In this document: positions 47,193-56,256 of the stretch, one piece after another | How the letters are laid out: the number at the start of each line of letters is the position of its first letter | Position numbering within the stretch: position 1 is the first letter of the stretch | DNA from: Mycobacterium gastri | Lineage (GTDB): Bacteria > Actinomycetota > Actinomycetes > Mycobacteriales > Mycobacteriaceae | Reading direction: 5' to 3' | Length of the DNA: 64,000 nt | Assembly: GCF_002102175.1 (NCBI RefSeq) | Contig: NZ_LQOX01000121.1 | Location: 1-64,000 of the forward strand | Notes under the pieces: model-generated | Databases searched by the model: none | The model's input: the letters and a program-made list of their open reading frames with translations, nothing else | What the model was told of the DNA's origin: nothing | Made by a program: the position numbers and the translations under genes

Positions 47193-47347
47193 TCCGCTCT
47201 GGCCGCAGCGGCGTTCCCGAAATCGAACTCACGCTGCAAACGGTGGCCGAGGCCATCGGGCTCCCTGGCCGCCAACGATATTCACGGCACCCCGGACACG
47301 GGATGCTCACGAATATTACGATCGAACGGGAGAATCCGCATGGCTGA
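47189..47347 (+). CDS. Possible 52-aa linking ORF
   Basis: ATG at 47189 overlaps the stop of the fusion gene (ATGA), and its stop lies inside the start of the DegV gene (ends 47347, DegV starts 47340). The protein would be MIRSGRSGVPEIELTLQTV and onward to REENPHG-like residues, with no recognised domain. The double coupling is the only support, and no good ribosome site is visible. It may be just a translational bridge or chance. Confidence 0.25.
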   Translation: MIRSGRSGVPEIELTLQTVAEAIGLPGRQRYSRHPGHGMLTNITIERENPHG

Positions 47348-48221
47348 CGTCGCAGTGGTTACCAACAGCAATACCGGCCTGCCACGCACGCTCATCGAGG
47401 ATCTCGACATCACGGTGGTGTCGATGTACTACGACCTGGGCACCGGTCGGCTGCGCGAATCAGAGTTCGACGGTGATGCCGACAGGTTCTACACCGAGCT
47501 CGAGGCATCGAAGTACGTTGCCACCACGTCGCCGGCAACCGTAGACGATTACATCGCGGTGTTCGAACGGCTGCTGCAGACGCACAACACCGTCGTCTCG
47601 GTCCTGCTCACCTCCGCGTATTCCCCGACCTGCGCAAATGCTCGGCAGGCCGCGGCGCAGCTGGAATCTGAGGGCCGCGGCGGTGAGCGCGTGGTGGTGA
47701 TCGACTCGGCCGGCACCGGCGGGCGTATGGGAGTTCAAGCACTGGCTGCCGCACGTGCCGCAGCCGCGGGGCAAGACCGCTCACGCGTGATCGAGCGGGT
47801 ACGCCGGGCGCGTCAAGAGGTCCGGGTGTGGGTCCTCGTCGAGACTCTCGAGTATCTAAGGCGCGGCGGCAAGATCGGCCTTGCCGCGGCGTGGCTCGGC
47901 TCGTCACTCGACCTCAAGTCGATCATCACGATCGAATCGGAAACCAAGGCTGTCGAGCGTGTCCGCACGCGCAAGCGCGGTACCGAGCGGCTGGTCGAAT
48001 TGATGCGACAGCGCCGTCCGGCCGGCGCCGATCGATGGTTCGTACAACACACGAATGCGCATGACGACGCGCAGCAGCTGGCAGACCGTCTCGCCGGGCT
48101 GTTCGGTACCGAGCCGCTGTTCGTCTCCGAGCACGGACCGGTGGTCGCAATCAACTTCGGTCCTCAATCGTTGTGGGTCGGCGGTCTTCCCGGCACCGCA
48201 CTGGACGGCGGGCGTGGCTGA
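47340..48221 (+). CDS. DegV-family (FakB-type) fatty-acid-binding protein
   Basis: 293 residues. N-terminal VAVVTNSNTGLPRTLIED, TTSPATVDDYIAVF, SSAYSPT-like LLTSAYSPTCANARQAA, and LETLEYLRRGGKIGLAAAWLGSSLDLKSII match DegV domains 1 and 2. DegV proteins (FakB) bind a free fatty acid and present it to the FakA kinase. No FakA-type DAK gene is nearby. Its place between a patatin lipase and a kinase/cyclase protein suggests it carries or senses the released fatty acid. Confidence 0.88.
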   Translation: MADVAVVTNSNTGLPRTLIEDLDITVVSMYYDLGTGRLRESEFDGDADRFYTELEASKYVATTSPATVDDYIAVFERLLQTHNTVVSVLLTSAYSPTCANARQAAAQLESEGRGGERVVVIDSAGTGGRMGVQALAAARAAAAGQDRSRVIERVRRARQEVRVWVLVETLEYLRRGGKIGLAAAWLGSSLDLKSIITIESETKAVERVRTRKRGTERLVELMRQRRPAGADRWFVQHTNAHDDAQQLADRLAGLFGTEPLFVSEHGPVVAINFGPQSLWVGGLPGTALDGGRG

Positions 48222-48324
48222 CGTCACGATCATTCCCGACAACGGCCCCGGTGACCGGGACCCATCTTCGTCGTGGGGTGCTGTTGGCCCCGCAGCCTCG
48301 TCGGCACGGCGCGGTGGTAACTGA
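48214..48324 (+). CDS. Possible 36-aa linking ORF
   Basis: GTG at 48214 overlaps the DegV stop; the frame reads VADVTIIPDNGPGDRDPSSS and ends GGN at 48324, three bases before the cyclase gene start. Acidic at the start, no domain. Like the 47189 ORF it bridges two genes of the module. Coding status is doubtful. Confidence 0.2.
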   Translation: MADVTIIPDNGPGDRDPSSSWGAVGPAASSARRGGN

Positions 48325-48327
48325 CCG

Positions 48328-51300
48328 ATGAGTACGGTCGCGAGTGTCGAATGCACCAAGTGTGGGGCCGCCAACCGGCCTCAGGCCAAGTTTTGCGGCG
48401 CCTGCGGCGCGTCGCTCGTCGTCGAGGTCGCCTGCCCAGGGTGCGGCGCGCCCAACCCGGGCTCGCGCAGTTTCTGTGACGAATGCGGCAGCAAGCTAGG
48501 CGTGGGGTCCGTGCCGGCGCAACCCACCAGCGCCCCGGCCCCACCAACACTGTCGGACGGGCGCTACATACTCGGTCGCCTGCTCGGCGAAGGCGCCGGC
48601 AAACGGGTGTACCTCGCCACCGACACCCGCCTGCAACGCGAGGTGGCCGCCGCGCTGTTCAAGGCCGACGGCACGGACGAGACCGCCATGCGCCGCGCGC
48701 GCCGGGAGGCCGAGGCGATGGCCAAGCTTGGCGAGCACCCAAACGTCGTCAACGTGTATGACTTCGGCGAAGAGGCGGGCCAGCTATACCTGATCAGCCA
48801 ATACATGGCCGGAGGTGACCTGCAAGACCTGCTCTCAGACGCGGCTGATCACCGGATCGCCATCGAGCAGGTGGTTCGAATCGGGGCGGACATCGCCAGC
48901 GGGCTCGCGCACGCGCACAGCCAAGGTGTGGTGCACCGTGACGTCAAGCCCCAGAACGTGTGGCTGGCGCCCGACGGTACCGCTAAGCTCGGCGATTTCG
49001 GGCTTGCGGTAGCCGAGGGCAGCTCGCGGCTGACGCGCGAGGGGACGATTATCGGAACAGTCGCCTATATGTCGCCCGAACAGGGCCTCGGTCGCGGCTC
49101 CGACGCGCGTTCGGACATCTACTCGCTGGGCGCCCTACTGTACGAATTGCTCTGTGGCATAACGCCGTTCGTGGGCGAGTCGCCCGCCGCCGTCGTCTCC
49201 CAGCATGTCTCGACCGCACCAATCGCTCCGAGCGGACATCGCACCGGTGTTCCAGCTGCCCTTGACCAGTTACTGCTGAAGATGCTGGCGAAGCCGCCGG
49301 AAGCCCGTCCCCAGGAAGCGGCCGAGGTTCGCGACACACTCGACCTGATCGCCGCGACGGTCGCTGGTGCTGATAGCGCGCCTCGTGACGTGGCCGCGCT
49401 CGACCGAATCACCGACAGCACGTTCGTCGGGCGAGAGCGGGAGACCCAGCAACTACGCGCCGCGATCGATGACGCGATCAGCCGCCGCGGACGCTCGGTT
49501 CTGGTGAGTGGCGAGTCCGGAATCGGTAAGACGCGCCTTGTCTCGGAGGTCGCAGCCTACGCTGCGCTACGCGGCGCACAGGTTTTGTGGGGCCGCTGCT
49601 ATGCGGGCGCCGGTGCTCCCGCCTATTGGCCGTGGGTGCAGGTGATCCGCGACTACGCACACGAGCGCGACGCGAAGACAATGGCTTCTGAATTGGGCTC
49701 AGGCGCGTTCGAGATCGCCCAGATCGTTTCTGAGGTGCGCGAGCAGCTGCCCGAGATACCCGAATCACCCCCGCTCGACGCCGAGCAGGCGCGGTTCCGG
49801 CTGTTCGATTCGATCTCAAGATTCTTGATCAGCGCGTCTGACCGCCAGCCGCTGGCGATATTCCTCGAAGACCTGCATCAAGCCGACCGCCCCTCGCTCA
49901 TGCTCCTGCAGTTCATCGCGCGCGAGCTAGCCCGCTCACGTGTGTTCCTGCTGGGCACCTACCGTGACGACGAGCTCGCCGACGACCACTACTTGAACGT
50001 TGTGCTCACCGCGCTGAGCAAGGAGCGGGGCTACGCGCACATCAGGTTGCGGGGACTTTCCGATCACAACGTCAAAGCCATGCTGGAAGCGGTGCTGCAG
50101 CAACCGCTGACGCGGCGACGCGAGCTCAAGCTCGCAGAAACCGTTTGCCGAGAATCGGAGGGCAACCCTTACTTCGCCGAGGAGATCGCTCGCCACCTGA
50201 TCGACTCCCAAGTGCTCGTCTGGCGCAAAGATCGGTGGGTTGTCGACTTCCGTGAAGGCCAGGAACTCGGCATCCCCCGGGGTGTCCGAGAGGTCGTATC
50301 CCATCGTTTTGAGGCGCTGCCGGACGAGACGCTCAAGCTGCTGTCGACCGCCGCCGTGATTGGCCGTGAGTTCGATCTGCAGATCCTGACGCGGATCAGT
50401 GGGCTTGAGGCAAACGCCGTGCTGGCACAGCTGCAGCCGGCGCTCGACGAAACGATCGTACGGCCGTGCGTCGGCGAGCCCGGCGGGTATGTCTTCGCCC
50501 ACGGCGCGACTCGCGACGCACTGTATGACGACCTTCCCGCGCTGCACCGCTGCCAACTGCACATCGCCGTCGGCGAAGCCCTCGAGCAGGTCTATGAAGA
50601 GCGGATCGAGTCGCATCTGTCACAGATCGCATACCACTTCGCCAAGGCAGCTCCGCGGGGAGACATCGCGAAGGCGGCCGACTACGCGTGGTGGGCGGCC
50701 GAACGGGCGGTGACGACGTATGCCTACGAAGACGCGGTTAGCCTCTTCGATACGTCGCTGCGGCTGTTCGACTCGCTTTCGGAAGTGGAGCCGCGGCGCC
50801 GGTGCGATCTGCTGTTGGCGCTCGGGGATGCCAGCTGGCGGGCCGGCGAGGCCGAGCGTGCCCGCGCGACGTTCGGCGAGGCGGCGGAGACGGCACGTGA
50901 TCTGGCGCTGAATGACCACTACGCTCGTGCCGCACTGGGATACGGGGGTAGTGCAACCCGCATCTCGATCACCGATCAGGCTGATGAACGGTTGGCGGCG
51001 ATGTTGACTGAGGCACTCGACATGCTGCCGGTGCGGGACACCGCGCTGCGAGTGAGAGTCCTCGCTCGGCTGGCCCTCGAGCTTCGCTGCAAGCAGGCTA
51101 TGGACGAAGCCGGGCGGTTGAGCGCGCAAGCCGTCGAGATGGCAGAGCGGGTCGGCGACCCGAAGATCATGCTGCGGGCCATGCACAGCCGCCAGTGGTC
51201 GACGATGGGCCCTGACACCCTCGACGAGGCAGTCGCGTCCGGCAAGGAGATGGTGCGGCTCGCCCGGATCGTTGGTGACCGCGATATGGAATTCGAGGGT

Positions 51301-52764
51301 CACCACCTGCGGCTGATCGCGCATGCGCAGCTCGGCGACTTTCACACAGTCGATGAGGAGATCGCGGTCTGCGACCGGATGGCGAGTGAACTGCACCAGC
51401 CGCAATACCTATGGCAGGCGGCCGTGTTCCGCACCATGCGAGCGCTGATGCAGGGTCGCTGTGAGGAGGCCGGGCGTCTCGCGCTGGAGGCCCTGTCGAT
51501 TGGCCAGCGTGCCCGGCCCGAGGCGGCGAGAGCTGTGTTTGGCGCGCAGTCGTTTCTGACCAAATTGGCGGATGGCACCCTGGGGCAGCTGACCGGCCTC
51601 GGCCGTGAGGCCGCCGCTCGCTACGGCCAGGCGTGGCCGTCGGCGTTCGTGTGGCTGCTCACCGAGACCGGCCAGCTCAATGAGGCCCGTGCCAGGTTCG
51701 CGGATCTAACGGCCGACAGCTTCCGGGCGCTTCAACAGACCAGCGACTGGTTGACGTCGGTCTGCGCGCTGTCGATTGCGTCGATCGCGATCGGCGACCG
51801 CGAGGCTGCAAGTGGACTCTACGAGCTGCTGACGCCCTATGCGGACCTGTGCACGCTATTCCTTGGCGGAGCCGGCTGCCTGGGCTCCAACCACGCGTTC
51901 CTCGGTTTCGCAGCTGCCGCAGCCGGCCACGATCGGGACGCGGTGCGCCACTTCGACCTCGCCCTCGCGCGTAACGCCGAAGTCGGCTCCACCTATGTGA
52001 CCCCGCGGGTCTGCTACGAGTACGCTCGCACGCTGCTCAAACAATCCGACGGCCGGGGTCGCGAGAAGGCGATGGGCCTGATTGACCAGGGGCTTTCGTA
52101 CGCGCGGCGGTTCGGCATGCGCGTCGAAGTGGAGCGGCTGACGCAGCTGCGCCAGGAGCAGCGGGAACAGAAGTCAACGCTCGGGTGGACGGCGCTCGAC
52201 GACGTTGCGCAATCCGTCGAACAGAACCGTCCCGACCTTCGCGCAGTGGCAGCGCCCGACGGAACCGTCACGATCATGTTCTCGGACATCGAAAACTCCA
52301 CAGTGCTCACCGAGCAGCTTGGCGACAGGCAGTGGCTAAAGGTTTTGCACCGCCACAACGCGGTTATCCGTCGTCATCTGAGCGAGCACCGTGGCTTCGA
52401 GGTCAAATCGCAGGGCGACGGATTCATGGTCGCATTTGCCAGCGCCAGCAGCGCGATCCGCTGTGCGATCGCGATCCAGCGCGACTTCGCGGCCCTTCGC
52501 GATCGTCTTGGCAGCCAGGTGCCATGCGTTCGGATCGGACTGCACGCCGGTGAGGTGATCCGCGAACAGGAGGACTTCTTCGGGCACAATGTCATCCTCG
52601 CAGCGCGGATCGCGGCGAAAGCGAACGGCAACGAGATCCTTGTGTCGGCGGTAATGCGCGAGCTGGTCGCCGGAAGTCAGGAGTTTCAGTTCGGCGAAGC
52701 TCGTGAGGAGCAACTCAAAGGGCTGCAGGATCACCACCGCATCCACGAGGTGTACTGGCGATAG
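48328..52764 (+). CDS. Zinc-ribbon / Ser-Thr kinase / AAA / nucleotidyl cyclase multidomain protein
   Basis: 1478 residues. C9-x2-C12, C23-x2-C26 and C36-x2-C39, C50-x2-C53 form two zinc ribbons. Kinase at 79-345: GEGAGKRV loop, HRD at 203-205, DFG at 223-225, but the usual VAIK lysine site is VAAA; a Lys five residues after the Val (LFK) may replace it. AAA-type NTPase from about 366: Walker A GESGIGKT (395-402), Walker B FLEDLH. Residues about 750-1300 are helical and TPR-like. Class III cyclase from 1312: D1320, K1360, D1364, D1416 (adenine-type K/D pair), R1427; the transition-state Asn is I1423. No transmembrane segment, so cytoplasmic. Confidence 0.88.
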   Translation: MSTVASVECTKCGAANRPQAKFCGACGASLVVEVACPGCGAPNPGSRSFCDECGSKLGVGSVPAQPTSAPAPPTLSDGRYILGRLLGEGAGKRVYLATDTRLQREVAAALFKADGTDETAMRRARREAEAMAKLGEHPNVVNVYDFGEEAGQLYLISQYMAGGDLQDLLSDAADHRIAIEQVVRIGADIASGLAHAHSQGVVHRDVKPQNVWLAPDGTAKLGDFGLAVAEGSSRLTREGTIIGTVAYMSPEQGLGRGSDARSDIYSLGALLYELLCGITPFVGESPAAVVSQHVSTAPIAPSGHRTGVPAALDQLLLKMLAKPPEARPQEAAEVRDTLDLIAATVAGADSAPRDVAALDRITDSTFVGRERETQQLRAAIDDAISRRGRSVLVSGESGIGKTRLVSEVAAYAALRGAQVLWGRCYAGAGAPAYWPWVQVIRDYAHERDAKTMASELGSGAFEIAQIVSEVREQLPEIPESPPLDAEQARFRLFDSISRFLISASDRQPLAIFLEDLHQADRPSLMLLQFIARELARSRVFLLGTYRDDELADDHYLNVVLTALSKERGYAHIRLRGLSDHNVKAMLEAVLQQPLTRRRELKLAETVCRESEGNPYFAEEIARHLIDSQVLVWRKDRWVVDFREGQELGIPRGVREVVSHRFEALPDETLKLLSTAAVIGREFDLQILTRISGLEANAVLAQLQPALDETIVRPCVGEPGGYVFAHGATRDALYDDLPALHRCQLHIAVGEALEQVYEERIESHLSQIAYHFAKAAPRGDIAKAADYAWWAAERAVTTYAYEDAVSLFDTSLRLFDSLSEVEPRRRCDLLLALGDASWRAGEAERARATFGEAAETARDLALNDHYARAALGYGGSATRISITDQADERLAAMLTEALDMLPVRDTALRVRVLARLALELRCKQAMDEAGRLSAQAVEMAERVGDPKIMLRAMHSRQWSTMGPDTLDEAVASGKEMVRLARIVGDRDMEFEGHHLRLIAHAQLGDFHTVDEEIAVCDRMASELHQPQYLWQAAVFRTMRALMQGRCEEAGRLALEALSIGQRARPEAARAVFGAQSFLTKLADGTLGQLTGLGREAAARYGQAWPSAFVWLLTETGQLNEARARFADLTADSFRALQQTSDWLTSVCALSIASIAIGDREAASGLYELLTPYADLCTLFLGGAGCLGSNHAFLGFAAAAAGHDRDAVRHFDLALARNAEVGSTYVTPRVCYEYARTLLKQSDGRGREKAMGLIDQGLSYARRFGMRVEVERLTQLRQEQREQKSTLGWTALDDVAQSVEQNRPDLRAVAAPDGTVTIMFSDIENSTVLTEQLGDRQWLKVLHRHNAVIRRHLSEHRGFEVKSQGDGFMVAFASASSAIRCAIAIQRDFAALRDRLGSQVPCVRIGLHAGEVIREQEDFFGHNVILAARIAAKANGNEILVSAVMRELVAGSQEFQFGEAREEQLKGLQDHHRIHEVYWR

Positions 52765-52898
52765 CTGCTCGCACACTTTTGCACCACCCCACCCGTGTGA
52801 ATTGGGAGCTCCTGACACTTGGCAGCGGTGCCACTGATCTCGATCATGGACAGTTCCGGCACCTAAGCTAAGAGCCGGCACCCCGGAGGAGCCAACCT

Positions 52899-53273
52899 GT
52901 GGATTTCGAGACTGGTCAGCCAACCCTGCCGCTGGCGTATCGCGAAGGCGGCGACCCCAATCCCGGACCAAAAACGCACTTCGTGACCACCCAGCCAGAG
53001 CAACCGGCCGCAGCGGCCGGCGACTTGCAGCGCATCGGCTCGGCGATGAACGCCCATAACGCTATCGCGACGGCCCTGACCACAGGAGTCATCCCGGCCG
53101 CTGCCGACGAGGTCTCAGAGCTGATCGCGGCCCAATTCGCCGCACAGGCTGCCATTTACCAGGAGGTCAGCATCCATGCCGCGGCGATACACGAACTGTT
53201 GGTGACCACATTGGCCACCAACGCCCGTACCTATGCAGCCACCGAAGCCGCCAACACCTCAGCGATCGGCTGA
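52899..53273 (+). CDS. PE-family protein
   Basis: 124 residues from GTG at 52899, preceded by GGAGGA. Residues about 28-124 are a PE domain: FVTTQPEQPAAAAGDLQRIG, TTGVIPAAADEVSELIAAQF, YQEVSIHAAAIHELLV, and AATEAANTSAIG. PE proteins are exported by type VII (ESX) systems, usually with a PPE partner. Unusually it carries about 27 extra residues (MDFETGQPTLPLAYREGG) before the normal PE start and has no C-terminal extension. No PPE gene is adjacent. Confidence 0.85.
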   Translation: MDFETGQPTLPLAYREGGDPNPGPKTHFVTTQPEQPAAAAGDLQRIGSAMNAHNAIATALTTGVIPAAADEVSELIAAQFAAQAAIYQEVSIHAAAIHELLVTTLATNARTYAATEAANTSAIG

Positions 53274-53465
53274 CCAAGACGTCCACGATGGACTAGTGGG
53301 CGCTTTAGTCGGCGATCTCCGCACGCGGGTGCACCACGGCCGGCTACTACCGGTTGGTGATCTCGCGGCTGACCGGCGGGCCGTGGCAAGGCGCTACCCT
53401 GCGGCGTGCGCGCGAACCAGCGACCCGGGCGGCACATTACAGCAGCTGCACATAAGCGGTTGACA

Positions 53466-56066
53466 CTACGCCAGGGTGACCAGCCCGAGCTCGTCGCCGG
53501 CGGCCAGCATCGGATGGCGAGGCAGCACTCGCACGGTGTACCCGACGGCCCCCGCCAGCGGCAGCGGCGTTGTCGTCGAGAAGATGTGGCTCACACCGTC
53601 GGTACCGGTATGCGACATTTCGACGGTGGTCGGGTCCAGCAGCACATCGCCGGCGTCGACTCTGCCCAGCACCGCTTGCACGGTAACCTCGTCGGGCTGC
53701 AGGCCGGCCAGTTGCACGATTGCGGTCAAAGTCAGCTTCGAACCGAGCAGCGGAGTATCGGGCAGCCCGGCGCTGTCCACGTCGGTGATCTCGATCTGCG
53801 GCCACGCTGCTGCGGCCCGCCGCCGGTAGGCGGCCAGCTCGCGGGCGCCGGCGAACTCGGTGCCGTCGCCCGCAACACCGATGGTCTTGCGCCACGATTG
53901 CGCCGCCGGAGCGTAGTAGTGCTCGACGTAGTCGCGCACCATGCGAGAAGCCAGCACTTTCGGTCCCAGGGTCTGCAGGGTGTGCCGCACCATCTCCATC
54001 CATCGCGGCGGCACGCCGCGTTCGTCACGCTCGTAAAACTTCGGCGCCACCGCCTGTTCCAACAGGTTGTAGAGCCCATTGGACTCCAGGTCATCGCGTC
54101 GTTCCGGATCTGCCACGCCGTCGGCAGACGGTATCTCCCAGCCGTTTTCGCCGTCGTACCATTCGTCCCACCAGCCGTCTCGGATGGACAGATTCAGCCC
54201 GCCGTTGAGCGCACTCTTCATCCCTGACGTTCCGCACGCTTCCAACGGCCGCAACGGGTTGTTCAGCCACACGTCGCAGCCCCAGTACAGCAACCGGGCC
54301 ATCGACATGTCGTAGTTGGGCAAGAACGCGATGCGGTGGCGCACCTGCGGCCGGTCGGCGAACCGCACCACCTGCTGGATCAGCGCCTTTCCCCCGTCGT
54401 CCGCCGGATGCGACTTGCCTGCCACGATCAGCTGTATCGGCCGTTCGGGGTCCAGCAGCAGCTTCTCGAGTCGATCCGGATCACGCAGCATCAGAGTCAG
54501 CCGCTTATACGTCGGAACCCGGCGGGCAAACCCGATGGTCAACACGTTCGGATCGAAGGCCGTTGCGATCCAGCCCAATTCGGCTTCGGAGGCACCGCGT
54601 TCCAACCACGATTGCCGCAGCCGCGCCCGCACGTCCTCCACCAGCAACGAGCGCAGCTGTGACCGGATCCACCACAGGTGGCCGGCATCCACCTGCTGTA
54701 GCCGCAGCCAGACAGCGGGCTCGGCGAACGAGTCCGAACCGGCCAGTTCGCGGCCCAGTTGCAGCCATTGCGGCGCGGCCCAGCTGCGGGCGTGCACCCC
54801 GTTGGTGATCGCCCCGATCGGTACTTCGTCGGGGTCGAATCCGGGCCACAGCTCGTTGAACATGGCCTGGCTGACGCTGCCATGCAGCAGCGAGACACCG
54901 TTGGCCCGTTGCGCCAGCCGCAGACCCATGTGGGCCATGTTGAACTTGGTGGGATCGTCCTCGGCGCCCAGCGCGAGGATGCGATCGGTCGGCACGCCCG
55001 GCAGCAGCGTCGGCTCGTCATCGCCGAAGTAACGCTGCACCATGTCCACCGGGAACCGGTCGATACCGGCGGGCACCGGAGTGTGCGTGGTGAACACCGT
55101 GCTGGACCGCACCACCGTCAGCGCGGTATCGAAATCCAATCCCGAGTGAGTGATGAGTTCCCGGATGCGTTCGGCTCCCAGGAATCCAGCGTGGCCCTCG
55201 TTCATGTGGAATACCTCGGGGGCCGGCAATCCCTGAATGGCGGTGAACGCGCGAATCGCCCTTATCCCGCCGATACCGGCCAAGATCTCCTGCTTGATCC
55301 GGTGTTCTTGATCACCCCCGTAGAGGCGGTCAGTCACGCTGCGCAGCTCGTGCTCGTTTTCCGGAATGTCGGAATCGAGCAGCAGCAGCGGCACCCGGCC
55401 CACCTGTGCAACCCAGACCCGCGCCCGCAGCTGCTCGGAATCCGGCAGCGCCAGCTCGACCAGCACCGGAACACCGTTGGTGTCGGTGAGCAGGCGCAAC
55501 GGCAGCCCGTACGGGTCCAGCGAGGGATAGGTCTCCTGCTGCCAGCCGTCGGCGGTCAGCGACTGCCGAAAATATCCGGAGCGGTAGTACAGACCGACCG
55601 CGATCAGCGGCAACCCCAGATCGGACGCGGCCTTGAGATGGTCGCCGGCCAGAATCCCAAGGCCGCCGGAGTAATTGGGCAGCACCTCGGCGATGCCGAA
55701 CTCCATCGAGAAGTACGCGATGCTGGTGGGCAGGCTCGGCCCGGATGCGCCGGGGACACCCGCCTGCTCGTGCTGCTGATACCACAGTGGGCGGCTCAGG
55801 TAGTCGGCCAGATCGGCCGCCTGCTCGTCGAGCCGGCGCAGGAATTCTTCGTCGAGCGCCAACTCGTCCAGGCGTGCCGGTTTGACCGCACCCAGCACCG
55901 CCACCGGGTCGTGGCCGCAGCTTGCCCACAGTGCCGGGTCGATGCTTGCGAACAGGTCCTGGGTGGCCTTTTCCCACGACCACCGCAGGTTGGTCGACAG
56001 CTGGTCGAGCGCGGCAAGACGGTCAGGCAGATGAGCACGGACGGTAAACCGGCGGAGGGCTTTCAC
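53466..56066 (-). CDS. glgP: Alpha-glucan (glycogen-type) phosphorylase
   Basis: 866 residues of glycosyltransferase family 35 (short, actinobacterial AgP type). Starts MKALRRFTVRAHLPDRL; HMNEGHAGFLGAERI, and the PLP-lysine region ACGTSGMKSALNGGLN. Phosphorolytically removes glucose-1-phosphate from alpha-glucans, or runs in reverse. Divergent from glgE across a 190-bp promoter region. Homologue of Rv1328. Confidence 0.93.
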   Translation of the reverse strand: MKALRRFTVRAHLPDRLAALDQLSTNLRWSWEKATQDLFASIDPALWASCGHDPVAVLGAVKPARLDELALDEEFLRRLDEQAADLADYLSRPLWYQQHEQAGVPGASGPSLPTSIAYFSMEFGIAEVLPNYSGGLGILAGDHLKAASDLGLPLIAVGLYYRSGYFRQSLTADGWQQETYPSLDPYGLPLRLLTDTNGVPVLVELALPDSEQLRARVWVAQVGRVPLLLLDSDIPENEHELRSVTDRLYGGDQEHRIKQEILAGIGGIRAIRAFTAIQGLPAPEVFHMNEGHAGFLGAERIRELITHSGLDFDTALTVVRSSTVFTTHTPVPAGIDRFPVDMVQRYFGDDEPTLLPGVPTDRILALGAEDDPTKFNMAHMGLRLAQRANGVSLLHGSVSQAMFNELWPGFDPDEVPIGAITNGVHARSWAAPQWLQLGRELAGSDSFAEPAVWLRLQQVDAGHLWWIRSQLRSLLVEDVRARLRQSWLERGASEAELGWIATAFDPNVLTIGFARRVPTYKRLTLMLRDPDRLEKLLLDPERPIQLIVAGKSHPADDGGKALIQQVVRFADRPQVRHRIAFLPNYDMSMARLLYWGCDVWLNNPLRPLEACGTSGMKSALNGGLNLSIRDGWWDEWYDGENGWEIPSADGVADPERRDDLESNGLYNLLEQAVAPKFYERDERGVPPRWMEMVRHTLQTLGPKVLASRMVRDYVEHYYAPAAQSWRKTIGVAGDGTEFAGARELAAYRRRAAAAWPQIEITDVDSAGLPDTPLLGSKLTLTAIVQLAGLQPDEVTVQAVLGRVDAGDVLLDPTTVEMSHTGTDGVSHIFSTTTPLPLAGAVGYTVRVLPRHPMLAAGDELGLVTLA

Positions 56067-56256
56067 GCGTCTTTACCTTACTGAGGATTCCGGTCCGAGC
56101 GGACTACTCGGCTACAGGTTGGGCCCCGCCGGTGTGGCCGGACATTAGGGTGGGTATGGGGCGCTAAGACGAGCAGACAACGACACACGAAGGACACCCC
56201 GGGCGACACCGCTGTTGCTCGTCCCCGGGGTAACGAGCCCAGGAACGGAGTGATTG

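Noticed and set aside
48328..52764. Reading the kinase-AAA-cyclase gene as a PknK or LuxR-type regulator
   Set aside because: There is no C-terminal LuxR helix-turn-helix; the C-terminus is clearly a class III cyclase domain.
54759..56084. 441-codon open frame on the plus strand
   Set aside because: Antisense shadow of glgP with composition typical of a mirror frame and no ribosome site.
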